A stretch of 64,000 nucleotides of DNA from Druceiella hillmani (taxonomy: Eukaryota; Arthropoda; Insecta; Lepidoptera; Hepialidae), in assembly GCA_039881145.1 (NCBI GenBank), contig JAYKKI010000052.1, positions 7,941,501 through 8,005,500 on the forward strand, written 5' to 3'. The translations under genes and the position numbers were made by a program. Numbering within the stretch: the first letter of the stretch is position 1; every line of letters starts with the position of its first letter. This document shows, one piece after another, positions 10,976-20,350 of this stretch. The notes beneath the pieces are model-generated. The model was not told the DNA's origin. It saw only the letters and a list, made by a program, of their open reading frames with translations, and did not search any database.

Positions 10976-11725
10976 TATAACTTTAGTGCTATTAAAAAAA
11001 AAAGAGAAAGAGAGATAAAGTATTTTCGTCCAAAGCATCATATTGTTAACATAATACTCTCACGTCATTAACAATAATATTAATATCAATGTTAATCCAT
11101 TGAGTAGCTTTTGTATGGTCGCGTGGTTTTCATAATTGCATGGAAAATATACACGTTTAAGGCTTAATCCTCGCCAGCCTACGACTTGTGTTATCTGCCT
11201 GTCCTTGTTATGATGTCCCTGTCCGTCTTAGTGAGATATTTTAAGAGTTCATTATAGAATTGATAATTTCGAAGACAATATTTTTCTAGAAATATTTAAA
11301 AAAATTGATATAAAAGGTTTATTTTTCAAAACTCATTTGAAATGGTAACATTCAACGAAGCGAGAATCTGAAAATAATTTAATTATATTAGTATATTGTG
11401 AATGTGATGGTCCAGTAAGAAAGCTTACGTTATGTCTGACGTTTTACATTATTACACAATTATTACTTTACAAATAATTTAACTTTGTAAGAGTCGTAAT
11501 ATCTATTACGTGAAATATTTTTCATTCATCATCACTTCCTACAAACTTGTTTAGAATAAAGTAACAAATTTGGAAAACTGTATACTTATTAGAACCACCT
11601 CCATTTTCGTCGGTTTATATATCACGCAGATTACTCAGAGGTAAATTGGCATGAAAAGTTTAATACAATAAATAGAATAATGATCCAATAACAAAAATTT
11701 TAATTCGTGTTGTTTACCTAATGTC

Positions 11726-11726
<1 letters not shown>
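10976..11726. other. Intergenic DNA, nothing recognised
   Basis: Contains a short purine run near 10994-11018 but no gene, repeat pair or transposon end that I could support. Confidence 0.5.

Positions 11727-11802
<76 letters not shown>
11727..11802. repeat. (TA)n-(TG)n microsatellite
   Basis: About 30 TA units are followed by about 8 TG units. Confidence 0.95.
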
Positions 11803-11803
<1 letters not shown>

Positions 11804-12229
11804 TATATATACACGCACCAATATCCACACTATTTATATTTCTTAAGTCATAGCTCCATCTTCCTGATAAATAGTTAAAATAAGGCTTCCTATTAATAGC
11901 GTTAGCCTTTAGTAATTAAAATATTGTATTTAAAGCACCTGCAACTATAATCGTTATTTCTTCGTCAAGATTTATTTTCCATTTTTTTTGTATAGTTCCC
12001 ACACCTGAAATACCTGAAGAATATTACAATTGTATTGTTACGATTTGATTACTATCTTTTAAAATTATTTTGCCAACCATAAGTAGGACATCACGAAAAA
12101 TAAAATGAATTTTACTAAGTCTGTATGAACTAAAAAGGCCAAAAAATTTGATTTAATGTTTATCTAAGGTCAGTTTGTAAATACTGAGGATTTTACGCGG
12201 TGATAGAACTAAATATACATTTTTGCTAA

Positions 12230-12360
12230 ATAAAATTATTAATAAAATATTTGTACTAAAAAGTAAAATATAATTTTCATCCATTCAACTATTTCGCGCC
12301 AAGTGGTTAATTATTAACCTTTAAGAGGCAATAGTGCTTTCGTATTTTATATTTCCAAAT
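12230..12360. repeat. Dispersed repeat, pair with 60790-60920
   Basis: Shared with 60790-60920: AAAATATA(A/T)TTTTCATC, ATTCA(A/G)CT, TT(G/A)AGAGGCA-type text and a final run into TTTTATAT. The TTAACCTTTAAGAGGC string is reminiscent of piggyBac-type termini, but no matching inverted end was found. Confidence 0.55.
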
Positions 12361-12759
12361 CCGAATTATAACGAAAACCCCGAAAATATGCAGCTTAAAA
12401 ATTTTAAATTTAGATAATAAGTTTCTGATATGACGCGAATATCCGTTAAAAATGATTTTTTGGAATTCAATCCTTTGGGATAAGAAATGAGGGATGAAAT
12501 TTGATACCGGAAGTCTGTATATTTTACTGTTATGGGGGTGTGATTTCAATATTAAAAACAAATGGATAAGCGTTTTTCAAACTAATCCCTCAAGAGTTGA
12601 AAAATACAGTTATCTAAAATGTGTTTTCTCTACTAAATAACACAGTAATAATTAACTACCAACATATTTAACCGTCTTCATATCCAGAACTCATTTTATG
12701 CCTTGTGACTACTACTGTGTTTTAAATGTCTGCGAATTTCTAAAAATGTTTGATAAGTC

Positions 12760-12930
12760 ATGACTATAAATAAGGCAAAGATAGAGTGTTGTAAATTAGC
12801 TGGTGAGAGTTCAAGGACTAAATCTTTTTCCCATGGTCAGTTACATTTGGCTTTCTCCAGAATCATTTCATCTAACAATTTGATCATCCTGCAGCCAAAG
12901 AAAATAAACCAGGAATATTTAAGAGAGAAT
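12760..12930 (+). pseudogene. Helitron (PIF1-like) helicase C-terminal remnant
   Basis: An open frame starting at 12760 begins MTINKAK and then reads FSHGQLHLAFSR. These correspond to two conserved blocks near the C-terminus of the Helitron Rep/helicase protein and PIF1 helicases (T-I-N-K-S/A-Q-G and FSHGQLYVALSR). In the family, these residues contribute to nucleotide binding and hydrolysis by the SF1B helicase that accompanies rolling-circle transposition. Here the spacer between the blocks is altered, the Gln-Gly of the first block is lost, and nothing else of the protein is visible upstream. It is a short dead fragment. Similarity to a host PIF1 gene exon is less likely given the FSHGQL wording typical of Helitrons. 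Confidence 0.75.
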
Positions 12931-12943
12931 GGCATTCTAATAC

Positions 12944-13012
12944 AGTGGAAATCCAGGTAGTGAATACTGAATTCATAAAATAGTGGAAACCCAGGTAGTG
13001 AATACTGAATGA
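12944..13012 (+). repeat. Two-copy tandem duplication, 38-base period
   Basis: AGTGGAAATCCAGGTAGTGA followed by ATACTGAATTCA at 12944 is repeated from 12982 with one early substitution. This looks like a recent local duplication. Confidence 0.85.
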
Positions 13013-13024
13013 TTCAGTTCATTT

Positions 13025-13210
13025 CTATACGCCCTTATATACATGAGATAGCACATGGTGACAGATGACCACCGAGCGAGATAGCGCATACCGTGGAAGC
13101 TCCTCACCCGACACCGCAAGCTGAACAAAACAGCTCTGCCGCTGCCGTGCTTCATGTTTCACCGTCGACTATCGTAGGATGGCTCCGCCCTTCGAATTAG
13201 GGCTTGGTTG
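13025..13210. other. GC-richer island of unknown nature
   Basis: Base composition rises sharply over about 180 bases (strings such as GACCACCGAGCGAG and CTCACCCGACACCGC). It ends near the self-complementary GCCCTTCGAATTAGGGC, which contains a TTCGAA B-box-like core. A 60-codon open frame on the minus strand lacks recognisable motifs. It may be a SINE or a fragment of an older transposon. No second copy was seen. Confidence 0.4.
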
Positions 13211-13887
13211 CTATTATTAGGATTTTTCTTATTTTCTATTACTTGAAATTTTCTCCATGAGCTTTAAAATGTGTGTAGTATTTCCAATGTATTATAAATA
13301 TGAACAAGGAAGGATTCAAACATGATGCCCGAAATAAATCTGTTATTATAAATTGGTACCAATTTGTTCAAAAAATACCTAAAATAAATTTAATTATGTT
13401 AAAATCAATAAAGGACAATATAATAAAAGCACAAAAGTATGCTTTCAACTGCGTGAAACAAAACTAGTAAAAAATAAATGATTGATACCAAAATGCTGTT
13501 GCTAATATGAGAAATAGTGGATAAACTCTCGACTGTGAATTATATTTGAGTTTGAGAATAAAAACCATTCATTTCCCAAATCCGATGGTTTACTAATGGG
13601 ACCAAATAATGATCCAAACAAAGGCAATATTCTTAAATCAAATAGTATCTTCAAATCAGTAACCAACGAAAACGTAAATAAATTACATCTACATAATTTC
13701 AAATGTTGAAACAGAACGATTATTTTTAATTTAATCACAACGATGATAGTGCTCTTTTCGCGTCTAGCAAAGTGCCAATGAAAGCAAGAAAAGCAAGATA
13801 TTTTCAAATGAATAAGCACAAATTATTAAAAACAAGAGGAACATGAAATATTGGGTTAGTATACAATGTCTTATATGCCTTACAAAA
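13211..13887. other. Intergenic DNA, nothing recognised
   Basis: The minus-strand open frame at 13502-13819 (105 codons) has no recognisable domain and AT-driven codon content. It is not called. Confidence 0.45.
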
Positions 13888-14080
13888 ATTTAAGATGAGC
13901 ATCCAAAGGCAAGATAACATTATCTCATCGTTTTTATGTTTAAGAGAGGACACCATATCAGTAATCAAACGCAATGTAATGCTATTTTATAGTCTGCGAG
14001 TCTAAGAGATGGCCCATGTCAACACTATATGAAATGCATTACTGTTTTATCGTCTTTCCAAGTTTAAGATAAGTTATCAT

Positions 14081-14334
14081 AATTAACGTACGTGATGTAG
14101 TATTATTTCTACTATCTTTAATTTCTTTAACACGACCTAGGTTTCGTTGTATTACAACATCTTCAGGTGGGATATTATTTATTTTAATACAACGAAACCT
14201 AGGTATATTGTAATATATATTGTAATACTAGGTCGTGGTAAAGAAATTAAAGATAGTAGAAATAATACTACATCACGTAGTTTCATTTAATTGTGAATAA
14301 TGAATTTCTACAAAATTAACGCCAAACATATTCA
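14081..14334 (-). mobile_element. Hammerhead-bearing small retroelement, copy 1
   Basis: This insertion lies between direct copies of ATAAGTTATCAT (14069-14080 and 14335-14346), within one unit of the 62-bp array, which marks it as a transposed segment of about 254 bp. It is an imperfect palindrome. The arm 14090-14140 (ACGTGATGTAGTATTATTTC followed by TACTATCTTTAATTTC) reappears inverted at 14228-14279. A non-palindromic tail follows (GTTTCATTTAATTGTGAATA, then ATGAATTTCTACAAAATTAA). The same tail is present in the copies at 16.3 kb and 49.85 kb. A hammerhead-ribozyme-like core lies in the left arm on the minus strand. Small size, variable-length target duplication and a type I hammerhead fit Penelope-like terminal repeats or animal retrozymes. 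No protein is encoded. Confidence 0.75.
14129..14171 (-). ncRNA. Hammerhead ribozyme-like motif, copy 1
   Basis: Read on the minus strand from 14171 the parts are, in order: stem I 5' half CCCAC; core CUGAAGA (14166-14160, fitting CUGANGA); one extra U; stem II GUUGU, loop AAU, ACAAC; core GAAA (14145-14142); a minimal stem III (ACC / GGU with a UA loop); the cleavage triplet GUC, with the predicted cut between 14134 and 14133; and stem I 3' half GUG. All invariant core residues are present. The only deviation I see is the extra U between A9 and stem II. Stem III of three pairs is typical of the minimal type I hammerheads known from Penelope-like elements and retrozymes. Self-cleavage is inferred, not shown. 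Confidence 0.7.
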
Positions 14335-14608
14335 ATAAGTTATCATATCAACACCCACATGCAATAAAACGTTATTTTACGTTTTTATTGGATAATGCTC
14401 AAAAGAATGAGAAACATAATAAGTTTGGCGGTTGGAAAACCGTTTCTAGGGTAAAATATGATAATATATAAAAATATAAAAAAACATATAAAAAAACTAA
14501 AATAAATATATAAAAAAACTAATCTAATTGGAACCAGGTATTGTGTTCGCACGTAGAGGTAGCTATTGCATTTAGCTATTTATCATAGAGTTACGTAGTT
14601 AACGGACC

Positions 14609-14609
<1 letters not shown>

Positions 14610-14647
<38 letters not shown>
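14610..14647. repeat. (TA)n microsatellite
   Basis: About 19 uninterrupted TA units. Confidence 0.95.
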
Positions 14648-14651
<4 letters not shown>

Positions 14652-14830
14652 TCAAGTTCTGTAAAATATAATTATTTATTTAACTATACTGCCAGTTTAG
14701 AAAACTAAGTGTATAGTGGCAGACCTATTGCTATAAGAATAATCTCTTACCTCCAACCACAATGAATTAGGTAAGAAAATTAAGTGCTGTGACATGCGGT
14801 AAGTGATTTTTAAACATTATATAATTATAC

Positions 14831-15067
14831 TCACAGTGTAAAATATTTAATAAGTAATGAAGGATTCGATTGAGATAAATATTGTAAATTCAGGCGACTT
14901 TTGAATGTAAACAACAAGGGCGCACTTTGTATGTTTGTAGTCAGTTCATTACATAATCGAACACAATATACGATGTAGGATTTTCCATAAAATTCAGTTC
15001 CAGGCAAAGGGATTAGGAATAGTTTTTCGATTGCAGTATTAGAAGGGTATACTAGTTTTTCGATCAC
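14831..15067 (-). pseudogene. C-terminal tail of a LINE reverse transcriptase
   Basis: The 78-codon open frame on the minus strand carries the ending common to CR1/Jockey-type LINE polymerases: a LFLIPLPGTEFYGKSY segment (usual form IPxHRTxFYxKSF), then a VRLCNEL segment where RLWNSLP is usual, then an IQSAPLLFTFKSRL segment matching IRSAPSLxxFKxRL. The key tryptophan of LWNSLP is replaced by cysteine. No polymerase core (FADD box) is visible upstream, that is, above 15067, so it is a short 5'-truncated remnant. This family is different from the RTE-type element at 57-59.7 kb. Confidence 0.75.
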
Positions 15068-16141
15068 AGACGTAAGGCCGGATTACAGAGGGTTAAGTAA
15101 AGTTTTATTATGAGAAATCTAACAATTATGTCCACATATTTGCATGTAAAAGTAATAACCATATGTTAAGGGTTTTTCAATCCAAGTTGAACTAACTCTT
15201 TTGCTCGACGCTCTCACTCGAAGCGTAAAATTGATACATAATATATTAATTTATTTGCTTATTGAAATACAAACGAGTTAATTTGCTTTAGCACTACACC
15301 CAATATTCAAGTTCCTTCATAGAACTGTGTCTGCTAAAAATGGCTATGACAGACAGATAAATGAATGAATACTTAAGTGATCTCAAAGGTTCCGTTTTTA
15401 ACTTTCTGAGATACATAACCGAAAAATGAAAAAAAAAACGATTTCTCGTTTTGATACTATTATCGATTTAAATGTGGCAGCAGCCGGGACATAAAAAGAT
15501 CTCGACTCAATTTCGTTCAATGATATTTGGAAGTTCTAAATTGAAAAATATTTTCCCCATACGGGTGCATTCTGATTTCCCATGGGATTCGGCGCATAAA
15601 TTGCTCCATATTTTTGCTTTCATCAAATAGTTATGTATTTTAAAATAAATTGTTACAATTGCCTATGTTGTCGTAAAATATCGCCGAACGTAACTCATAG
15701 TTTGCTGAAAATATTTCATAAAATTATTGTATCGCGAACCTGTATAAATGTGTAATTATTTGTAGAGTTGCTGATACAAAAGGAAATTATATCGTAGCAT
15801 GTAGTATACATTATATTTCAGTCAGTATATCTTTATTAATAAACAAAGCGAAATAAATTTTGTTTATTTTTTTGTTTGCTGCAATCCATGAAACTCTGCA
15901 TCCAACTTCAAAAATTATTTTTGTATTGAAAAATTCATATGCACATTCATTTATCGATTTAAAGAAGTGAAGTGTATTGTGTGATTTCTTTGTTTATTTG
16001 CGCTAATCCTTGTGATCCTAAAACTCCTTTTTAGTTAGAAATAGCATATTTTGTTAGAATCACATATGAAAATTATAAGCTACATATACATAAATAAATG
16101 AAACTATATATGTAGTATCATTTTTACTTTATTTGAATTCG
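15068..16141. other. Intergenic DNA, nothing recognised
   Basis: No supported feature between the LINE tail and the second ribozyme element. Confidence 0.5.
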
Positions 16142-16370
16142 TTACCAAGACCTAGGTTTCGTTGTATGATAACATCTTCAGTTGGGCAATTAGCAAAGAT
16201 AAATTAAAAATAAAGATCAATCTTTGTTAATTGGCTATCTGAAGATCTTTCGATACAGCGAAGTGGTAAAGAATTTAAATAAAGTAGATAAAATACTACA
16301 TCACGTAGTTTCATTTAATTTTGAATAATGAATTTCTAATAAATTAACGGCAAATATATTCAATATTTGA
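16142..16370 (-). mobile_element. Hammerhead-bearing small retroelement, copy 2
   Basis: Same organisation as the 14.1-kb copy. It has the ribozyme arm (ACCTAGGTTTCGTTGTAT, then ACATCTTCAG), an inner palindrome in which GGGCAATTAGCAAAGAT faces ATCTTTGTTAATTGGC, a decayed second arm (CTGAAGATCTTTCGATACAG, then CGAA) and the shared tail TACATCACGTAGTTTCATTT, then TGAATAATGAATTTC, ending near ATATATTCAATA. Copy 2 lacks the outer part of the first arm. It shows that copy 1 is one member of a family. Confidence 0.7.
16144..16186 (-). ncRNA. Hammerhead ribozyme-like motif, copy 2
   Basis: Minus strand from 16186: stem I CCCAA; core CUGAAGA; U; stem II GUUAU..., loop, AUACAAC; core GAAA; stem III ACC/GGU; GUC with a predicted cut between 16149 and 16148; stem I UUGG. 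Relative to copy 1 the first stem I pair has changed from C-G to A-U on both sides, so pairing is kept. Stem II has one mismatch relative to copy 1. The invariant core is intact. Confidence 0.68.
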
Positions 16371-17143
16371 AAGCTACATATCATTACACCTGAGGAGCAA
16401 TACGGTGACCCATAGGAGCAATACATTGATAAAAATGTCACAAACCCGAGAAATTCTGTTTAAGTAATGTGAGGCTGAGACCCCATAGTGTGAGTTCTAC
16501 TCATTTATTAATTGATCCTCAGTATTCCCGACGATATACCCACAACCCTGTCACGCAATATAATTAATAATAATTTCTGGGTTTTATAATTAAAATTTCT
16601 TTTAATTTACTGATTAACCCTCATCCTGAGAGTGAATCTGACGGAGCAACTCTCGCCCAGTTTTACCCTAAAACAGTCTTTTCGTTTCCACTCAAGAGGT
16701 CACACACAAAATTATAGTGAAAAGTCAATATACATATTTTAGAACCAATGAGTGAATAAGATAGGTTTCAAAGCTATGGAAAGGATAATTTATGTTGCTG
16801 TTTTCGTCTTTTAACAAAAACCGGGTTTATGTCGTAATAGGTATGCATGAAATATATTTTTCGTATGCATGAAATATATATATATATATATACCTCTAAT
16901 TCTACCATACGCTAGAAACTAGATTTTTCCAGGTTTTTTCGAATTCATGACTGAGAAATTAGAGTAGTCTCTCTATCACATTGCACGCTTTTTTGTAGCT
17001 AAACCGGCCAAGTGCAAATTGACTCGTGCATCGTTAGTTTCGTACCTCGTCTAAAGTAAAATTGTTTTGTTTATCATAAGTTATCACTAGACAAAAATGT
17101 ATATGTACTAAACAATACTTTTTTCAGTATTTTCCATATATTG
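16371..17143. other. Intergenic DNA with a short TA run
   Basis: Holds a short (TA)n at about 16874-16892, next to a small direct repeat of TATGCATGAAATATAT (about 16841 and 16864). Otherwise nothing was recognised. Confidence 0.5.
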
Positions 17144-17880
17144 TTACACTAGAATTTGCAAAGTTTACCTATTGCATTAGAATTTGTAAAGGTTACATAT
17201 GACACAATTTTTTTTTAAGATTACATATTACATTAGAATTTGTAAAGATAACGTATTACACTAGAGTGTGTTAAGTTTACATATTACACTAAAATTTGTA
17301 AATATTACATATTGCACTAGAATTTTTAAAGATTACATATTACATTTGAATTTGGAAGGATCACCTTTTATACTAGAGTTTTGAAAAATTACACATTACA
17401 TTAGAATTTGTAAAGATTTCTTATTACACTGGAATTTGTAAAGATTAAATATTACACTAGAATCTTTGAAGATTACATATTACATTAGAATTTCTAAAGA
17501 TTACATATTACATTAGAATATATAAAGATTACATATTACACTAGACTCTTTGAAGATTACATATTACATTAGAATTTGTAAAGATTACATATTACATTAG
17601 AATTTGTAAAGATTACATATTACACTAGAGTTTGTAAAGGTTACATGTTACATTGGTATTTGTAAAGATTACATATTGCACTAGAGTTTCTTAAATTACA
17701 TATTACAATAAAATTTGTAAGGATTACATATCTCATTATAGTTTTTAAAGATTACATATTACACTACAGTTTTTAAAGATTACACATTACACTAGAATTT
17801 GTATAGATTATATATTACACTAGAATTTGTAAAGATTACATATTATACTGGAGTTTGTAAAGGTAACATGTGACACAATA
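17144..17880. repeat. 28-bp minisatellite, about 27 units
   Basis: Unit consensus is GATTACATATTACACTAG followed by AATTTGTAAA, 28 bases long. About 27 head-to-tail units run through the block with scattered substitutions and few indels. Two subtypes alternate irregularly (ACACTAG and ACATTAG). Two adjacent units near 17570-17625 are identical, suggesting recent local exchange. There are no spacers between units, so it is not a CRISPR-like array. No function is indicated. Confidence 0.95.
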
Positions 17881-19470
17881 GATTAACAAAGCTTGATTTT
17901 TACATTATGCGTTTTAAAAGTTATGTGTTATACCAGAAATCATGAATTAATTTGTTATTGTTTATTTTAGGGAATTAATATCGTTGGAAACAATTTACAT
18001 TAAAACAAATTATAATTAAAGTTTAATCGACTTTTTTAATTTATGTTTTAAAAGAAATAATGGAAATTGTAAATATCATTTTTCATGAACATTTATAAGG
18101 CTTCGCGATGTTTCTACCGTTACCCTTGGAGTATAACTTTATGTAAGTTAAGAATTTCTATATCTGATCTTTAGCTTGACTAGAACGTGTTTTATTTATA
18201 GCCATAAAACAATTCTGTTTTTACTATCATATGTTACTTGGTATGCTACGGAATAGTTTACAGATTTCGAGAAGATAACTGAAGGAATACGCGGCGTTTC
18301 GATTTCGTTTCATTCCTGAACAAAAATAAAGTTCGAAAAAATAGATGAAGGATACGTGACTTAATTTTTTCAGTTGACTGTTCTCTAATGGTATCTAAAT
18401 GACGCTATTTCTCTTAAAGACGAATAGTTTTTAGAGCCGTAATTAATGATAAATGAGTAGAAATTGATACGGTATGAGTATTGTGTTAAGCCACTTGTAG
18501 AAAATTTAACATTATCATTGTGGCAGAAGGGAAAGTTTGGGAGATTTAAAGTCTTGTAAATAATTTAAATAACATTTTTTCCAATTTAAAAACAAAACTT
18601 AAAAAGAAACAAGTATAATTAGTAATATTATAACATTTGTGTAAATTATACGTTTATTAAATATTTTCGCATAATCGCTTAAATATTTTCGGCGCAATAT
18701 ACTTGAATATATTAGTTAACTATTTCTAAATGTTATTTGTTTAGTAGACTTTTATGAATATATAGATAAATTAAAAACTATTTGTGAAAAATTTATAAAA
18801 TTTTATGGAAAAATAAGCGAGTTACGAGCTTTTGAAATTAAATACAAGTACGGAGTCATTCTTGTCTCAGTCGCTCTCGTAGAATCAATGAGCATTACTA
18901 AAAATCGGTGCAGAATTCCATATTAACGTCCTTTTAAACCTTTACCTATATTATTTACTCGATCAACTTTGAGATTTTCCGTCAACTTTTCATAAAATCT
19001 TGGGAATTATAATTCTTATCGTGCTCAAAATTGTATAAAAACCGAAATAATAGGAATCGTTCGACACTTATTTTAGCAAGTGCAGACAATAATAGAGCGT
19101 CTTCAGTTGTAGGTTTTATGTCGTGCATCTTGTTCATAGTAGCAGAGTGAAAAATAATTCCGAGTAGTTGAACTTATTAACAGCATGGCTTTCATTGTTT
19201 CCAGTATATTTCTGCTGTAATTACCTAGTGAATAGAAGTTTTAAATAAAATTAACAAACGGTGTTTAGACTTTTACTGTAAATTTCAAATATCTCGCATT
19301 TCAGACACTTTCTTGCTTAAACGCTTGTTATCATCCATGACAGATTTTCTGAATTTACCATTAGAATTAAAAGCTAAATATAGATTAAAAAAATTTTAAA
19401 AAAGCATATAAATGTGATTTTGGTAGTTTGCAACCTTTGTTACAACGCCAAATGAATTATGATTCACATG
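17881..19470. other. AT-rich DNA, nothing recognised
   Basis: No coding frame, repeat pair or transposon end was recognised. Confidence 0.5.
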
Positions 19471-19564
19471 GGTGAATTAAATGTAAACTTGTTGGTGGAA
19501 GGGGACCTTTAATATTTCTTCATTAAAGGTCATCTTCCACCACCAGGTTTACATTTAATTCACC
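19471..19564. repeat. Long hairpin with 43-base arms
   Basis: The left arm begins GGTGAATTAAATGTAAAC and continues through TTGGTGGAAG to CCTTTAAT. The right arm is its inverted copy ending GTTTACATTTAATTCACC, with about four mismatches. The loop is only about 8 bases (ATTTCTTC). This is a near-perfect fold-back structure of 94 bases. It may be a small fold-back MITE or a hairpin RNA locus. No clear target duplication was seen. Confidence 0.9.
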
Positions 19565-19820
19565 ATCACACACAAACATAATCACACACAAACTGCATCC
19601 ATTGATCGTCGGTGGCCGAAAGTTGCCTTCCTAGTGCATTTTAAACATGTTAAATCTGGACTATGGGGAATGTTCTTTAAAAGTATTTTAACAGCCACCT
19701 TTTCTTGCGCTTCAGCGGCGGTTCACAGTTAAACGTTTTATGCTGGGCCGACCAGTCTTAACAGGGCCAACCACGGTACCATATCAATAATTATTATAAT
19801 ACTCATTTATGAACAGTTAC
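19565..19820. other. Moderately GC-richer segment, unclassified
   Basis: Strings such as GATCGTCGGTGGCCGAAAG, GCTTCAGCGGCGGTTC and GGGCCGACCAGTC are out of line with the AT-rich surroundings. No open frame of note and no second copy in the window. Probably a decayed transposon. Confidence 0.35.
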
Positions 19821-19925
19821 AGTATTTTTAATTTTATGTTTGTCATTTCCTTACCGTTTGTTCGTATAAAAGTCATTTTGTCTAGTAAATTTTCAATGTA
19901 TGTCAAATACAATTTTTTGTACATG
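19821..19925 (+). repeat. Dispersed repeat, pair with 21966-22055
   Basis: TTTTTAATT(T/C)TAT, TTTGTCATTTCCTT, GTTTGTTCGTA or CTTGTTCGTA, and TTTTC(A/G)ATGTAT occur in the same order and orientation at 21966-22055. The two copies flank the 115-bp satellite. Confidence 0.65.
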
Positions 19926-20350
19926 GTCCAAAACATTCAATGGGTAATCATCTTTCGAATTATTTTTTTCCCGTTTGTAAAAAAAAATTACAAACAAAAA
20001 TTGCCTGTTATCTGAAAATACAACTGTTGCCAAAATGTCACCCACTAACCATCAATTTTTTTTGATGACACTCCCCATCATAATTTCTTCGCTGTTCCTT
20101 TCTAGTTATCTTAAATTCAGTCTTAAGGAAATAACAGGCTTTATCTTACTAATTACATGTCACTTTATAACACAGTTCTCAACATACCAAAAGCTTGCGA
20201 GGACTTTTGATATGAACAATTTTTCATCGTTATTTAAAGCTTTCAAACCCACCGTAAAGTAAGTTTTCAGATTATTGTATCATTTTGGATATGAATTGGA
20301 CAATCCCATAACTAATCCTTAAAATTTTGTTTAAATTAAGCAATGATATT

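Larger units (their letters stand above)
13888..14400. repeat. 62-bp tandem repeat, interrupted by an insertion
   Basis: Diverged units start with G(T/C)(T/C)TAAGA at about 13888, 13938, 14000 and 14062. The last two intervals are exactly 62 bases, and the first unit is about 12 bases short. Each unit then has a CAAC/CAAA-ACGCAATG-like middle and a CTATTTTAT(A/C)GTCT-like tail. The unit beginning at 14062 is split: it runs to 14080, is broken by the element at 14081-14334 and continues after 14346 (ATCAACACCCACATGCAAT). Confidence 0.8.

Noticed and set aside
14184..14244. A second, plus-strand hammerhead in the right arm of copy 1
   Set aside because: The arm keeps ACGAAACCTAGG and the GTC cleavage side but is split by a TA-rich insertion and lacks CUGANGA, so the core is incomplete.
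16250..16290. A plus-strand hammerhead in the right arm of copy 2
   Set aside because: CUGAAGA and CGAA are present, but the stem III/GUC segment is deleted.
17144..17880. CRISPR-like array
   Set aside because: The units abut head to tail with no unique spacers, and the window is eukaryotic.
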